Translations under genes and position numbers: made by a program
The notes under the pieces: model-generated
The model's input: only the letters and a program-made list of their open reading frames with translations
Told to the model about the DNA's origin: nothing
Database searches by the model: none
In this document: piece after piece, positions 17,809 through 25,126 of the stretch
How positions within the stretch are numbered: position 1 is the stretch's first letter
Layout: every line of letters starts with the position of its first letter
Assembly: GCA_030145485.1 (NCBI GenBank)
Contig: JAQYVP010000017.1
Span: forward strand, 1-54,234
DNA from: Chromatiales bacterium
GTDB lineage: Bacteria; Pseudomonadota; Gammaproteobacteria; Chromatiales; Chromatiaceae
DNA length: 54,234 nucleotides
Reading direction: 5' to 3'

Positions 17809-19104
17809 TTATTTCTTGCTGCCGGGCTGGTGTTGCGTCAGGGCGCCATTATGATAATGCAACCACAGCATATTGCGTCTGATGACGCCATTACTGTCGA
17901 GACCAAGGTCACCGGTTGCTCCCTGCAGGACTTTTCCGCGGCTGATATCCCCGGCATTCAGAGCCAACAGCATGGCGTCGATGCCGAAAGCGTAGAACTT
18001 GGCCAGGCCGGGATTGAAGCTAGGGTCTGATTCAAGCTCCTGATAGGTAGGAATGGATGCTGCTGTGGCTCCCGGCACAGTCCAGCGTAATACCGGTATC
18101 CAGACATTGTCGAAGTTGGCGTCCTTGTGGCCATAAAGGCGTCTGTCATAGGCGGTAGAGGATGCATAAACAGTGGGTTTTTTGTCGCTAGAGAGCAGCA
18201 TTTGAGCGCGGATTTTGCGCGCCTTGCTGGGTTTTGCCGCGATGAAGACGGCATCTGCCGGTGTCTTCATGGCTGAGTCGACGGTGTTAGTGAAACTGCC
18301 GGCGCCCTGCGGGTATCTCACCCTGGCTGTGACAGCACCCCCCAGGGAGTACCAGCGTTGGCGAAAGCCCTTTTCGTAACGGCTTCCCCAGCTGGTATCC
18401 GGGTAGATGATGGATGCAGTACGATGGCCGTCAGCCCAGGCTTTCTCCGCGATTATCTCACCCTCTGCTACGGGGGAGAGACCAAATTGATAGACCCCCC
18501 TGGGTGAATAATTGCTCACCTGGTTGAGAGTGATGGTCGTGGAGTTGATGCCATTGGAGACGACCCGTTGCACCGAAGGCTTGCTGAGTGGCCCGAGGAT
18601 CATTGCCGCCGAGTCTGCCTGAGCGATAGCCTCACCGAGGTTACCGCTGTCAATATAGCGCAGTGTCGGGCGTTTGCCTTCGGGTTGACGTGCATACACT
18701 GACTCGATCCCCTGGCGAACAGCATTGGCGGCATTGGCATAGACACCGGAAGAGGGGAGCAGTACGGCGATTTCACCGGTGGTGACATTTGAAGTAACGA
18801 CTGCTTCGTTTGCAAGCGCCATCCTGATACGCGAAGCGGAGGCATCATCTCCTGTTCTTTCATAATAGTTCAATGCTCTTTGCAGATACTCGGTTCGCTG
18901 CTTGCCTTTGTTTGAGCGTGCCAGGAGCTCATACAAATAGGCGGCGCCGGCATAGTCCCCCTTGTTTGCCAGAGATTCGGCGCGATCTGATCGGGCTTGA
19001 TTGACACCGATGCCAAAGGTGTCCAGGCCTATTGACGCACACCCGGAGAGGGCAAGCGAGAAGACGAGAACGACAGCAGGGAAAAGTCTATTTAGTGGTA
19101 GCAT
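17809..19104 (-). CDS. lpoA: Penicillin-binding protein activator, LpoA-like lipoprotein
   Basis: A 431-residue lipoprotein with signal and lipobox LALSGC (Cys ~22). Residues ~35-110 hold a short TPR-like helical part (ANKGDYAGAAYLYELLARSN), followed by a periplasmic-binding-protein-like domain from ~110 to the end (IAVLLPSSGVYANAANAVRQG). LpoA stimulates the synthase PBP1A from the outer membrane. At 431 residues it is well short of the E. coli protein (~680), mainly in the N-terminal TPR domain. It diverges from rsmI with 58 bases between, the conserved lpoA/rsmI arrangement. Confidence 0.85.
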   Translation of the reverse strand: MLPLNRLFPAVVLVFSLALSGCASIGLDTFGIGVNQARSDRAESLANKGDYAGAAYLYELLARSNKGKQRTEYLQRALNYYERTGDDASASRIRMALANEAVVTSNVTTGEIAVLLPSSGVYANAANAVRQGIESVYARQPEGKRPTLRYIDSGNLGEAIAQADSAAMILGPLSKPSVQRVVSNGINSTTITLNQVSNYSPRGVYQFGLSPVAEGEIIAEKAWADGHRTASIIYPDTSWGSRYEKGFRQRWYSLGGAVTARVRYPQGAGSFTNTVDSAMKTPADAVFIAAKPSKARKIRAQMLLSSDKKPTVYASSTAYDRRLYGHKDANFDNVWIPVLRWTVPGATAASIPTYQELESDPSFNPGLAKFYAFGIDAMLLALNAGDISRGKVLQGATGDLGLDSNGVIRRNMLWLHYHNGALTQHQPGSKK

Positions 19105-19162
19105 AGTATCAGTGACCGCAATTGGTTAAATAACTCTCGCAGTATCCTGAGTGAAGGGCTGG

Positions 19163-19999
19163 ATGTCAATGCAAACAGGCAGGCTTTATATTGTTGCTAC
19201 CCCCATCGGCAATCTCGGGGATATTACCCGGCGGGCTGTCGAGGTGCTGAAACGGGTGGATCTGATTGCTGCCGAAGACACCCGCCACACGGCTGGATTG
19301 CTTTCTCATCTTGGGATCGATACGCGAACACTCTCTTTTCATGAGCATAATGAGCAGCAGCGATCACAGCAACTTGTGGATTTATTACTTGCCGGAGAAG
19401 AGATAGCGCTGGTGAGTGATGCGGGAACACCTCTGATCTGTGATCCTGGTTATCGCATCGTTTGTGCATGCCGGGAGAGAGGCGTGGAGGTCGTACCGTT
19501 GCCCGGAGCAAGCGCCGTTATTGCAGCATTGTCAGCATCAGGATTGCCGACAGATCGTTTTCTGTTTGAGGGATTTCTTCCGCGCACGCAGGAGAAACGT
19601 CTCAAACGTCTGCAGCAGTTGCGCAACTTCCCTTCGACGCTGGTCTTTTATGAATCCACGCACCGTATTCTGCAATGCCTGCAGGATATGCAGGCGCCGT
19701 TTGGCGAAGGTCGACGCGTGGTGGTTGCGCGTGAACTGACCAAGCAATTCGAAACCATTCTCGATCTGCCACTCGCTCAATTACTGCAAACGATGATTGC
19801 TGACACGAATCAGCAACGTGGAGAATTTGTGGTGATGGTTGCGGCAAGTGACAGTACGGTCATGGGGGAAGACTCTGTCGAGAGAGTGCTGCAGGCTCTT
19901 GCAGGCGAAGTGCCTCCCAACCAGGCGGCTAAAATTGCTGCACGCATCTGCAACCGGCCAAAGCGGGAACTTTACCAACTGCTGTTGAAGATGAAGTAG
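19163..19999 (+). CDS. rsmI: 16S rRNA (cytidine1402-2'-O)-methyltransferase
   Basis: A ~278-residue tetrapyrrole-methylase-fold enzyme. It 2'-O-methylates C1402 in the ribosomal P site, together with RsmH encoded at 23916. Marks are GRLYIVATPIGNLGDIT at the start, LIAAEDTRHT, and SDAGTPLICDPG (~80-91) with the SAM-binding loop. The frame opens at GTG 19151, but AAGGG at 19154-19158 points to ATG 19163 (spacing 4) or ATG 19169 (spacing 10). The divergent lpoA supports the assignment. Confidence 0.94.
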   Translation: MSMQTGRLYIVATPIGNLGDITRRAVEVLKRVDLIAAEDTRHTAGLLSHLGIDTRTLSFHEHNEQQRSQQLVDLLLAGEEIALVSDAGTPLICDPGYRIVCACRERGVEVVPLPGASAVIAALSASGLPTDRFLFEGFLPRTQEKRLKRLQQLRNFPSTLVFYESTHRILQCLQDMQAPFGEGRRVVVARELTKQFETILDLPLAQLLQTMIADTNQQRGEFVVMVAASDSTVMGEDSVERVLQALAGEVPPNQAAKIAARICNRPKRELYQLLLKMK

Positions 20000-20117
20000 C
20001 GCAGCATGGCGTTCTTCCTGAATAGATTGATCCTGCTCAAGTGTATTGCTCAATACTCTAAACAGCTGTGAAGGTTCAGAGTAGAATAGATATAAGAGAC
20101 TAAACAAGCGTAGCAAA

Positions 20118-20507
20118 ATGAATAAATTATTGAGTTCTATCAAATCCAGGTTGTTTCACTGTGAGCATAAGGCGAAGTGTTCTAATATGAATGGTTCGTT
20201 GACTGAGCGCGTGGCAGTGCTGATGAAAATTGGCAAGGTTGCACTCGCTAAAAAACGGCTGTCGGAAGAGCATCCTGCGGGGATGGAAGCTTATCTGACA
20301 ATGTTCGACTCTCTGTATGCGGAATTCACGGAGATTATGCAGGCTCGGGAGAAGAATATCCTGAAGTGTCCCTTGAATGATGAACTCAAGGTCTCGCTGG
20401 CTGAACTTCGCTATGTGGTTGTTTCGCTGCAGCGGGATCCCGTTTCGTTGGAATCAATTATAGGCGTCATGGGGGCTGAAGCGGTACATGATACTTCGCT
20501 TGCTTGA
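20118..20507 (+). CDS. Hypothetical protein, 129 residues
   Basis: I do not recognise this protein. It has a basic N-terminus (MNKLLSSIKSRLFHCEHKAK), no signal peptide or membrane segment, and is predicted helical: LTERVAVLMKIGKVALAKKRL, then a long helix from MEAYLTMFDSLYAEFTEIM. Three cysteines (residues 15, 21, 84) form no known motif. Base composition is like its neighbours. It lies 118 bp after rsmI on the same strand and 120 bp before a MITE. No clear ribosome-binding site is seen before the ATG, so the start is uncertain. Confidence 0.55.
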   Translation: MNKLLSSIKSRLFHCEHKAKCSNMNGSLTERVAVLMKIGKVALAKKRLSEEHPAGMEAYLTMFDSLYAEFTEIMQAREKNILKCPLNDELKVSLAELRYVVVSLQRDPVSLESIIGVMGAEAVHDTSLA

Positions 20508-20626
20508 GTTGACGGTAAGGGATGAGTGAAATATCACCGGATCTATTTTCTGTTACTGCTTTTTCTATTGACGCGAACTGCTTTGTGGCATATTTTTCGT
20601 AAAAACAGGTGCATAACCATTTCGGG

Positions 20627-20848
20627 GGCATTTCTCAATAACTCCGTGCAGAAAAGCAGGGTTGGGACTTGCTTTTCAGGGCTGTATAAAACAGAGATGT
20701 TTTATCAGAGTTTATGACATACATGGATGTATTAATGTCGCCAGAGGCAGGATGCCGGAAGCGACCAGGGATGTATTCATGCGTCCCTGAAAGGCTGGTC
20801 CTGACCCTGCGCAAACCCAACTAATGCACGTGACGATTGAGAAGTTAC
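20627..20848. mobile_element. MITE, 222 bp, family 4 copy b
   Basis: The left end TTTCTCAATAACTCCGTGC and right end GATTGAGAAGTTAC are inverted copies (left terminus partly decayed). The flanks ATTTCGGG and ATTTCAGA match at 6 of 8 positions, an aged target duplication. The interior matches copy a (5255-5493) in reverse, including GACATACATGGATGTATTAA and GGCAGGATGCCGGAAGC. It occupies most of the 363-bp gap before the HerA-like gene; the rest shows no other signal. Confidence 0.8.
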
Positions 20849-20870
20849 ATTTCAGACGAGAATTTTAAAC

Positions 20871-22535
20871 ATGTCTAAATCCACACTCCCGGCTATTCAG
20901 ATTGCTACCCTGACCGAGGTCAGGGGGGATGGAATGGAAGCCTGTGTCATTGATGAATATACCAATGATAACCCTCTAATTAATATTGGCAGTGAGACGA
21001 TCCTGGCGGGGCACCTGGGGTCGTATGTGACGATTCGTCAGTCAGATATCACCATCCTGGCGCTGGTCCACAAGATGGCTGAGAGGGATCGTACAGATCA
21101 CAAAGGCAGGATTTATACAGCACGGTATATCTCCCTGGTTCCCGTTGGAGAAATTCAGAAGGGTGGTCTGTTTGTCCGAGGCGTCAGGCATTACCCGACT
21201 CCGGGAGCCAGGGTCTATGCGGTTGGCTACGATGAGATAAATGCAATCTTTTCGACATTCAGCGACTATGGATTCTATATTGGTCAACTGGCGGCAAAAA
21301 CAGATTACCATGTCAGCCTTGATCCCCGCGCCCTGTTCGGCCGCCATTTTGCTATCCTGGGACAGTCCGGTTCCGGAAAAACCTGGACGGTAACCAGCCT
21401 GCTTCAACACACTCTCAAAGCCATGCCAAAATCTCATATGATCATTCTGGATCTGCATGGGGAGTATTGCTGGGAGGATGAGAGAGGCGTCAGGCAGACG
21501 GCTTTTGCGCAAGGCAAGGTGAACTATGTCGATGCTCTCGAGCTTGAGATGCCGTACTGGATGATGAGTTATGCGGAGTTGGTAGACTTGTTTATCGATC
21601 GTTCTGATCCCGGTGCGACGACGCAAATAGCGTTTATGCGCCAGGTGTTGCAAACGCTCAGGGCTAAAGAGGCAAAGGCCATTGGTTTGCAGGGGGCGTC
21701 CGTTGATACCCCCATCTATTTCTCCCTGGCAGACCTCTATCAGATCTTTAAGAGCGCCAATGGTGAAAGGAAGGAGTTTGGTAAAGTCAAGGGGGCTTTG
21801 TTTGGTGAATTTGACGAGCTTTTGGTTCGCATGGAGAGTCGCTTCAATGATGTTCGCTATGATTTTCTCCTCAAGCCAAAAAAACGCACCACTTCGGCAT
21901 CTTTGAGTGAATTATTGCGTGAATTTATCGGTCTGGGCCGCGACAAGGCAAATATTACCATCATCGATTTAAGTTCTGTACCGACCGATATTCGTCCGGC
22001 AATCTCAGCGCAAGTCGGACGCCTGGCTTATGAATTCAACTATTGGAACCCGAAACGGCATGATTTTCCCATCACCCTGATCTGTGAAGAGGCGCACGCC
22101 TATATTCCCCGCGAGAAGGGTGGACAGTTCGAGGGTACCAAAAAAATGATGGAGCGGATTGCCAAGGAGGGACGCAAATATGGTGTCTCCATCGGAGTCG
22201 TCAGCCAGCGTCCGACGGAGCTCTCCGAAACCATGCTTTCCCAGTGCAGTTCGTTTATTTGTCTGCGTACTACAAATCCGGATGACCAGGAGTATATACG
22301 CGCGATGGTGCCGGAAGCAGAGAGTGATTTGACGGATATGCTGGCCTCCCTGGGACGGGGCGAGGCGCTGGTGCTGGGCGAGGCCGCTCCAATGCCAACG
22401 CGTATCCAGGTCTACCGGCCCGACCCGGAACCTAGAAATACTGATGTGGACTATTTTACCAGTTGGCGCGAGGGCCCCGATGACCTGGATGTCGAAGGCA
22501 TCGTCAATCTGTGGCGTACGCAGAACCATAAATAA
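20871..22535 (+). CDS. HerA-type ATPase (DUF87 helicase/translocase)
   Basis: A 554-residue P-loop ATPase of the HerA/FtsK superfamily. Residues ~1-140 form the small beta-barrel (HAS-barrel) domain; the ATPase domain has Walker A GQSGSGKTWTV (~164-174), a DUF87-type LDLHGEYCWED, Walker B LICEEAHAYIPRE (~400-412) and the arginine-rich KEGRKYGVSIGVVSQRP. HerA proteins form hexamers that translocate DNA, in archaea with the NurA nuclease and in bacteria often with defence partners (SIR2, DUF4297). None of these partners is adjacent here. The start has only weak upstream purines (GACGAGAATTTTAAAC). Confidence 0.85.
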   Translation: MSKSTLPAIQIATLTEVRGDGMEACVIDEYTNDNPLINIGSETILAGHLGSYVTIRQSDITILALVHKMAERDRTDHKGRIYTARYISLVPVGEIQKGGLFVRGVRHYPTPGARVYAVGYDEINAIFSTFSDYGFYIGQLAAKTDYHVSLDPRALFGRHFAILGQSGSGKTWTVTSLLQHTLKAMPKSHMIILDLHGEYCWEDERGVRQTAFAQGKVNYVDALELEMPYWMMSYAELVDLFIDRSDPGATTQIAFMRQVLQTLRAKEAKAIGLQGASVDTPIYFSLADLYQIFKSANGERKEFGKVKGALFGEFDELLVRMESRFNDVRYDFLLKPKKRTTSASLSELLREFIGLGRDKANITIIDLSSVPTDIRPAISAQVGRLAYEFNYWNPKRHDFPITLICEEAHAYIPREKGGQFEGTKKMMERIAKEGRKYGVSIGVVSQRPTELSETMLSQCSSFICLRTTNPDDQEYIRAMVPEAESDLTDMLASLGRGEALVLGEAAPMPTRIQVYRPDPEPRNTDVDYFTSWREGPDDLDVEGIVNLWRTQNHK

Positions 22536-22621
22536 ATAAAGTTGGCAGTCGTCAGTTGGCAGTATGTAAAAGAATGTCGGGCGGAGAACGAAGCCACCTA
22601 AAACCTACCTATATAGTGTTG

Positions 22622-22732
22622 ATATTTTAAAAGACTTTTACCACGAAGCTCACGAAGACCACGAAGAATCAACTGGCTACAAAATATCTTCGTGCTCTTC
22701 GTGTCCTTCGTGGTGAGTATCTCTCTGCATTT
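22622..22732. repeat. CACGAAGA repeat, family 3 copy b
   Basis: This copy has the same opening TTTTAAAAGACTTTTACC and CACGAAG units as copy a (14903-15000), but the right arm contains one additional 9-base unit (GTCCTTCGT). It lies between the HerA-like gene and the rnpB promoter. Confidence 0.75.
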
Positions 22733-22772
22733 AGAATTGCCGCCTAAAACCTAAAACCTAACCACTTTTCTC

Positions 22773-22801
22773 TTGCTTTTTGATCTCCAAACAGCTACTT
22801 T
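22773..22801 (+). promoter_or_regulatory. rnpB promoter
   Basis: TTGCTT at 22773-22778 and TACTTT at 22796-22801 are separated by 17 bases, and the expected RNA 5' end (G at 22808) is six bases further. The agreement between promoter and RNA start supports both. Confidence 0.65.
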
Positions 22802-22807
22802 CTTCGT

Positions 22808-23171
22808 GGGAGTCGGCCGGTTAATCGCTGTCAGTTTACTGATGGAGGAAAGTCCGGGCTCCGCAGGGCAGGGTGCCAGGTAACGCCTGGGCGGAGTGAT
22901 CCGACGGCAAGTGCAGCAGAAAATATACCGCCTAAGCAGTCTGTGACTGCCGGTAAGGTTGAAATGGTGCGGTAAGAGCGCACCGCGCTGCTGGCAACAG
23001 CAGTGGCATGGTAAACCCCACCCGGAGCAAGACCAAATAGGGAAGCTTGTGTTCGCACAGCCTGTGGTCCGCAGGTGGCTTCCGGGTAGGTCGCTTGAGA
23101 TATGCGGTGACGCATCATCCAGATGAATGATTAACCACGACAGAACCCGGCTTACAGGCTGGCTCCCACCT
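22808..23171 (+). ncRNA. rnpB: RNase P RNA, bacterial class A
   Basis: The catalytic RNA that trims the 5' leader of tRNA precursors. The P4 and core sequences are nearly those of E. coli: GAGGAAAGTCCGGGCTCC near 22844, CAGGGTGCCAGGTAACGCC, GGTGCGGTAAGAGCGCACCG, CACCCGGAGCAAGACCAAAT, and the 3' ACGACAGAACCCGGCTTA near 23137. The terminal helix P1 pairs GGGAGTCGGCC (22808) with GGCTGGCTCCC (to 23167). Its place just upstream of mraZ is the same as in pseudomonads. Confidence 0.97.
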
Positions 23172-23336
23172 TTCCCCACTCTTCATTCAATTCACCCCAG
23201 CCTCCCTCTTTAATGGGTGATTGCCCTCTATTTCTTCACAAGTAACATTAACTTTACTCTTCATCCGATTGTTATTTATATGGATGGCCCTCTCTATCTA
23301 AGTTATTGTAAATTCTCAATTTTTTCTGTTTTTACC

Positions 23337-23365
23337 TTGACCAAAGTGGGTATAGCATCTATTAT
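23337..23365 (+). promoter_or_regulatory. Promoter of the dcw cluster (mraZ promoter)
   Basis: TTGACC (23337-23342) and TATTAT (23360-23365) are spaced by 17 bases. This is the only strong sigma-70-like promoter I see before mraZ and would drive the long division/cell-wall operon. A TGGG box lies within its spacer. Confidence 0.65.
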
Positions 23366-23390
23366 TCCCATTAAGTGGGGGAAAGTGGGG
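23347..23390 (+). promoter_or_regulatory. MraZ-binding TGGG repeats
   Basis: GTGGG motifs occur with TGGG beginning at 23347, 23376 and 23386. The last two are exactly 10 bases apart, which is the spacing of the TGGGN boxes bound by MraZ in E. coli. The third-from-last is about three helical turns upstream, inside the promoter spacer. Autoregulation of the cluster by MraZ is inferred. Confidence 0.6.
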
Positions 23391-23443
23391 AGTTTAGGTG
23401 CTTCCTGCTTCTTGTTAATAAAAAAGTAGCAACTGAGTCATCC

Positions 23444-23911
23444 ATGTACTTCGGAACCAATCTTGTCAAACTGGATACCAAGGGGCGCGTTGCCATTCCT
23501 GCGCGCCACCGTGAAGGTTTGCGCAGCAGTGGTGGCTCCAGGGTTGCAGTGACGATCCATCCCCAGGGAGAAAAGTGTTTGTGGATGTATCCCTGGGATG
23601 AGTGGGAGAAGACTGCGCTGATGGTCGGGAATCTACCTGCGTTGAACAAGCACTATTCGCAGATCCAGCATATTATTTTTTCAAATCTGCAGGAGATAGA
23701 CCTTGATGGGCAGGGGCGTATTGTGCTGCCGTTGAAACATCGTGAACATGCAGGGCTGGTGGCAGGTGAACAGATTGCCATTATTGGCAAGGGGCGCAGA
23801 CTTGAAATCTGGTCGCAGCAGATGGCGCAGCAAATTGAAGAGGAGAACATGTTGGCCTTGCAGGATCCGGACTCGGAAGTCTCTGCAGAAATAGCAAATC
23901 TGAATCTGTAA
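23444..23911 (+). CDS. mraZ: Transcriptional regulator MraZ
   Basis: A 155-residue protein with two AbrB-like MraZ domains (residues ~1-55 and ~75-130); each carries the DxKGR-type motif, here LDTKGRVAIPARHR and LDGQGRIVLPLKHRE. It represses the dcw operon from its own promoter. The frame is open from 23375, but the start ATG at 23444 (MYFGTNLVKLD) gives the normal family N-terminus. It is the first gene of the cluster and is followed four bases later by rsmH. Confidence 0.95.
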   Translation: MYFGTNLVKLDTKGRVAIPARHREGLRSSGGSRVAVTIHPQGEKCLWMYPWDEWEKTALMVGNLPALNKHYSQIQHIIFSNLQEIDLDGQGRIVLPLKHREHAGLVAGEQIAIIGKGRRLEIWSQQMAQQIEEENMLALQDPDSEVSAEIANLNL

Positions 23912-23915
23912 CAGG

Positions 23916-24854
23916 GTGACAGTATCATTCAATCATCAACCTGTTTTGCTGCATGAGGCAGTGGATGCACTCGCAATCAGGCCGGATGGGATCTACGTGG
24001 ACGCGACCTTCGGCCGTGGCGGGCATAGCGAGTTAATACTAAGGAAGTTGGGCGCCAGTGGGCGTTTGGTGGCGCTGGACCGTGATCCGGATGCAATCAG
24101 GAGTGCAGCAACAGTGATTGGGGATGATCCGCGTTTTTCGATTGTACATACGTCCTTTGACGCGCTTGAGGATGTTGCCGTAAAACTGGGTATCAAGGGT
24201 GAGATCGATGGTGTGCTGCTGGACCTTGGGGTTTCTTCACCACAACTGCAGGATGCACAGCGGGGTTTTAGTTTTATGCACAACGGGCCGCTGGATATGC
24301 GTATGAATCCTGACGATGAGTTGACGGCGGCAGCCTGGTTGGCTGAGGCATCACAGCAGCAGATCAAACAGGTTTTGAGTGAATATGGGGAAGAGCGATT
24401 TTCCGGTCGCATCGCAACGGCAATCGTAGCGCAGCGTCAACAGATGCCGCTGATGACTACATCGCAGCTGGTGGAGTTGATCGAGCGGGCCGTACCGCGA
24501 AAAGATCCGGGCAAGCATCCGGCTACACGCACTTTCCAGGCAATAAGAATTCGCATCAATCAGGAACTGCAGCAGCTCTCGGCCGTACTTGAACAGGCAT
24601 TATCAATACTCGGGAAGGGAGGGCGTTTGTCCGTGATCAGCTTTCATTCGCTGGAGGATAGAATCGTAAAACGTTTCCTGCGAGACCACTCGCGAGTCGA
24701 TACGCTGCCAAAAGGGGTTCCAGTGATGGCGTCCCAATTGCAGCAGCCAATATTGCGTCTTGTGGGTAAGGCGGTAACGCCTTCGCGTGAGGAGATCAGG
24801 GAGAACCCGCGTGCGCGCAGTTCCCGCTTGAGAGTTGCGGAGAAATCCATATGA
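23916..24854 (+). CDS. rsmH: 16S rRNA (cytosine1402-N4)-methyltransferase
   Basis: A 312-residue SAM-dependent methyltransferase (MraW) acting on C1402, the nucleotide also modified by RsmI encoded 4 kb upstream. Motifs: HQPVLLHEAVDAL at the start, YVDATFGRGGHS (SAM loop, ~27-38), DLGVSSPQLQDAQRGFSF (~106-123) and the C-terminal ISFHSLEDRIVKRF. The start is GTG at 23916 (VSFNHQPVL after one residue). It overlaps ftsL by four bases. Confidence 0.96.
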   Translation: MTVSFNHQPVLLHEAVDALAIRPDGIYVDATFGRGGHSELILRKLGASGRLVALDRDPDAIRSAATVIGDDPRFSIVHTSFDALEDVAVKLGIKGEIDGVLLDLGVSSPQLQDAQRGFSFMHNGPLDMRMNPDDELTAAAWLAEASQQQIKQVLSEYGEERFSGRIATAIVAQRQQMPLMTTSQLVELIERAVPRKDPGKHPATRTFQAIRIRINQELQQLSAVLEQALSILGKGGRLSVISFHSLEDRIVKRFLRDHSRVDTLPKGVPVMASQLQQPILRLVGKAVTPSREEIRENPRARSSRLRVAEKSI

Positions 24855-25126
24855 GCGGCAGTCGACTGCTGCTGATCACGGGTATGCTGGTGCTGATTGT
24901 ATGGACGGCATTGAAAGTAGTCGAGGCAAAGCAACAGACGCGCCAGCTGTTTGCGGTGCGTGAGGCCTTGAGAACCGGCGCCGATGAGTTGAGCGTGATA
25001 CAGGGGCAATTACAAGTTGAGTTGGCGACATTTGCCGACTACGAGCGTATCGAAAAAAAGGCGCGCAATAATCTGCACATGCGTACCCCGGATATGCAAG
25101 AGATAGAGGTTTTGGAAACAGAGTAA
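24851..25126 (+). CDS. ftsL: Cell division protein FtsL
   Basis: A 91-residue bitopic membrane protein: short cytoplasmic tail, one membrane helix (LLLITGMLVLIVWTALKVV, residues ~5-23), then a periplasmic coiled-coil segment (residues ~25-80). FtsL joins FtsB and FtsQ in activating FtsWI. Sequence conservation in this family is low, so the call rests on length, topology and position between rsmH and ftsI; both neighbours overlap it (ATGA and TAATG). Confidence 0.92.
   Translation: MSGSRLLLITGMLVLIVWTALKVVEAKQQTRQLFAVREALRTGADELSVIQGQLQVELATFADYERIEKKARNNLHMRTPDMQEIEVLETE

Noticed and set aside
20526-20717. Possible 63-residue membrane peptide with GTG start
   Set aside because: It has a hydrophobic start, but its second half lies inside the MITE at 20627 and there is no convincing ribosome site.
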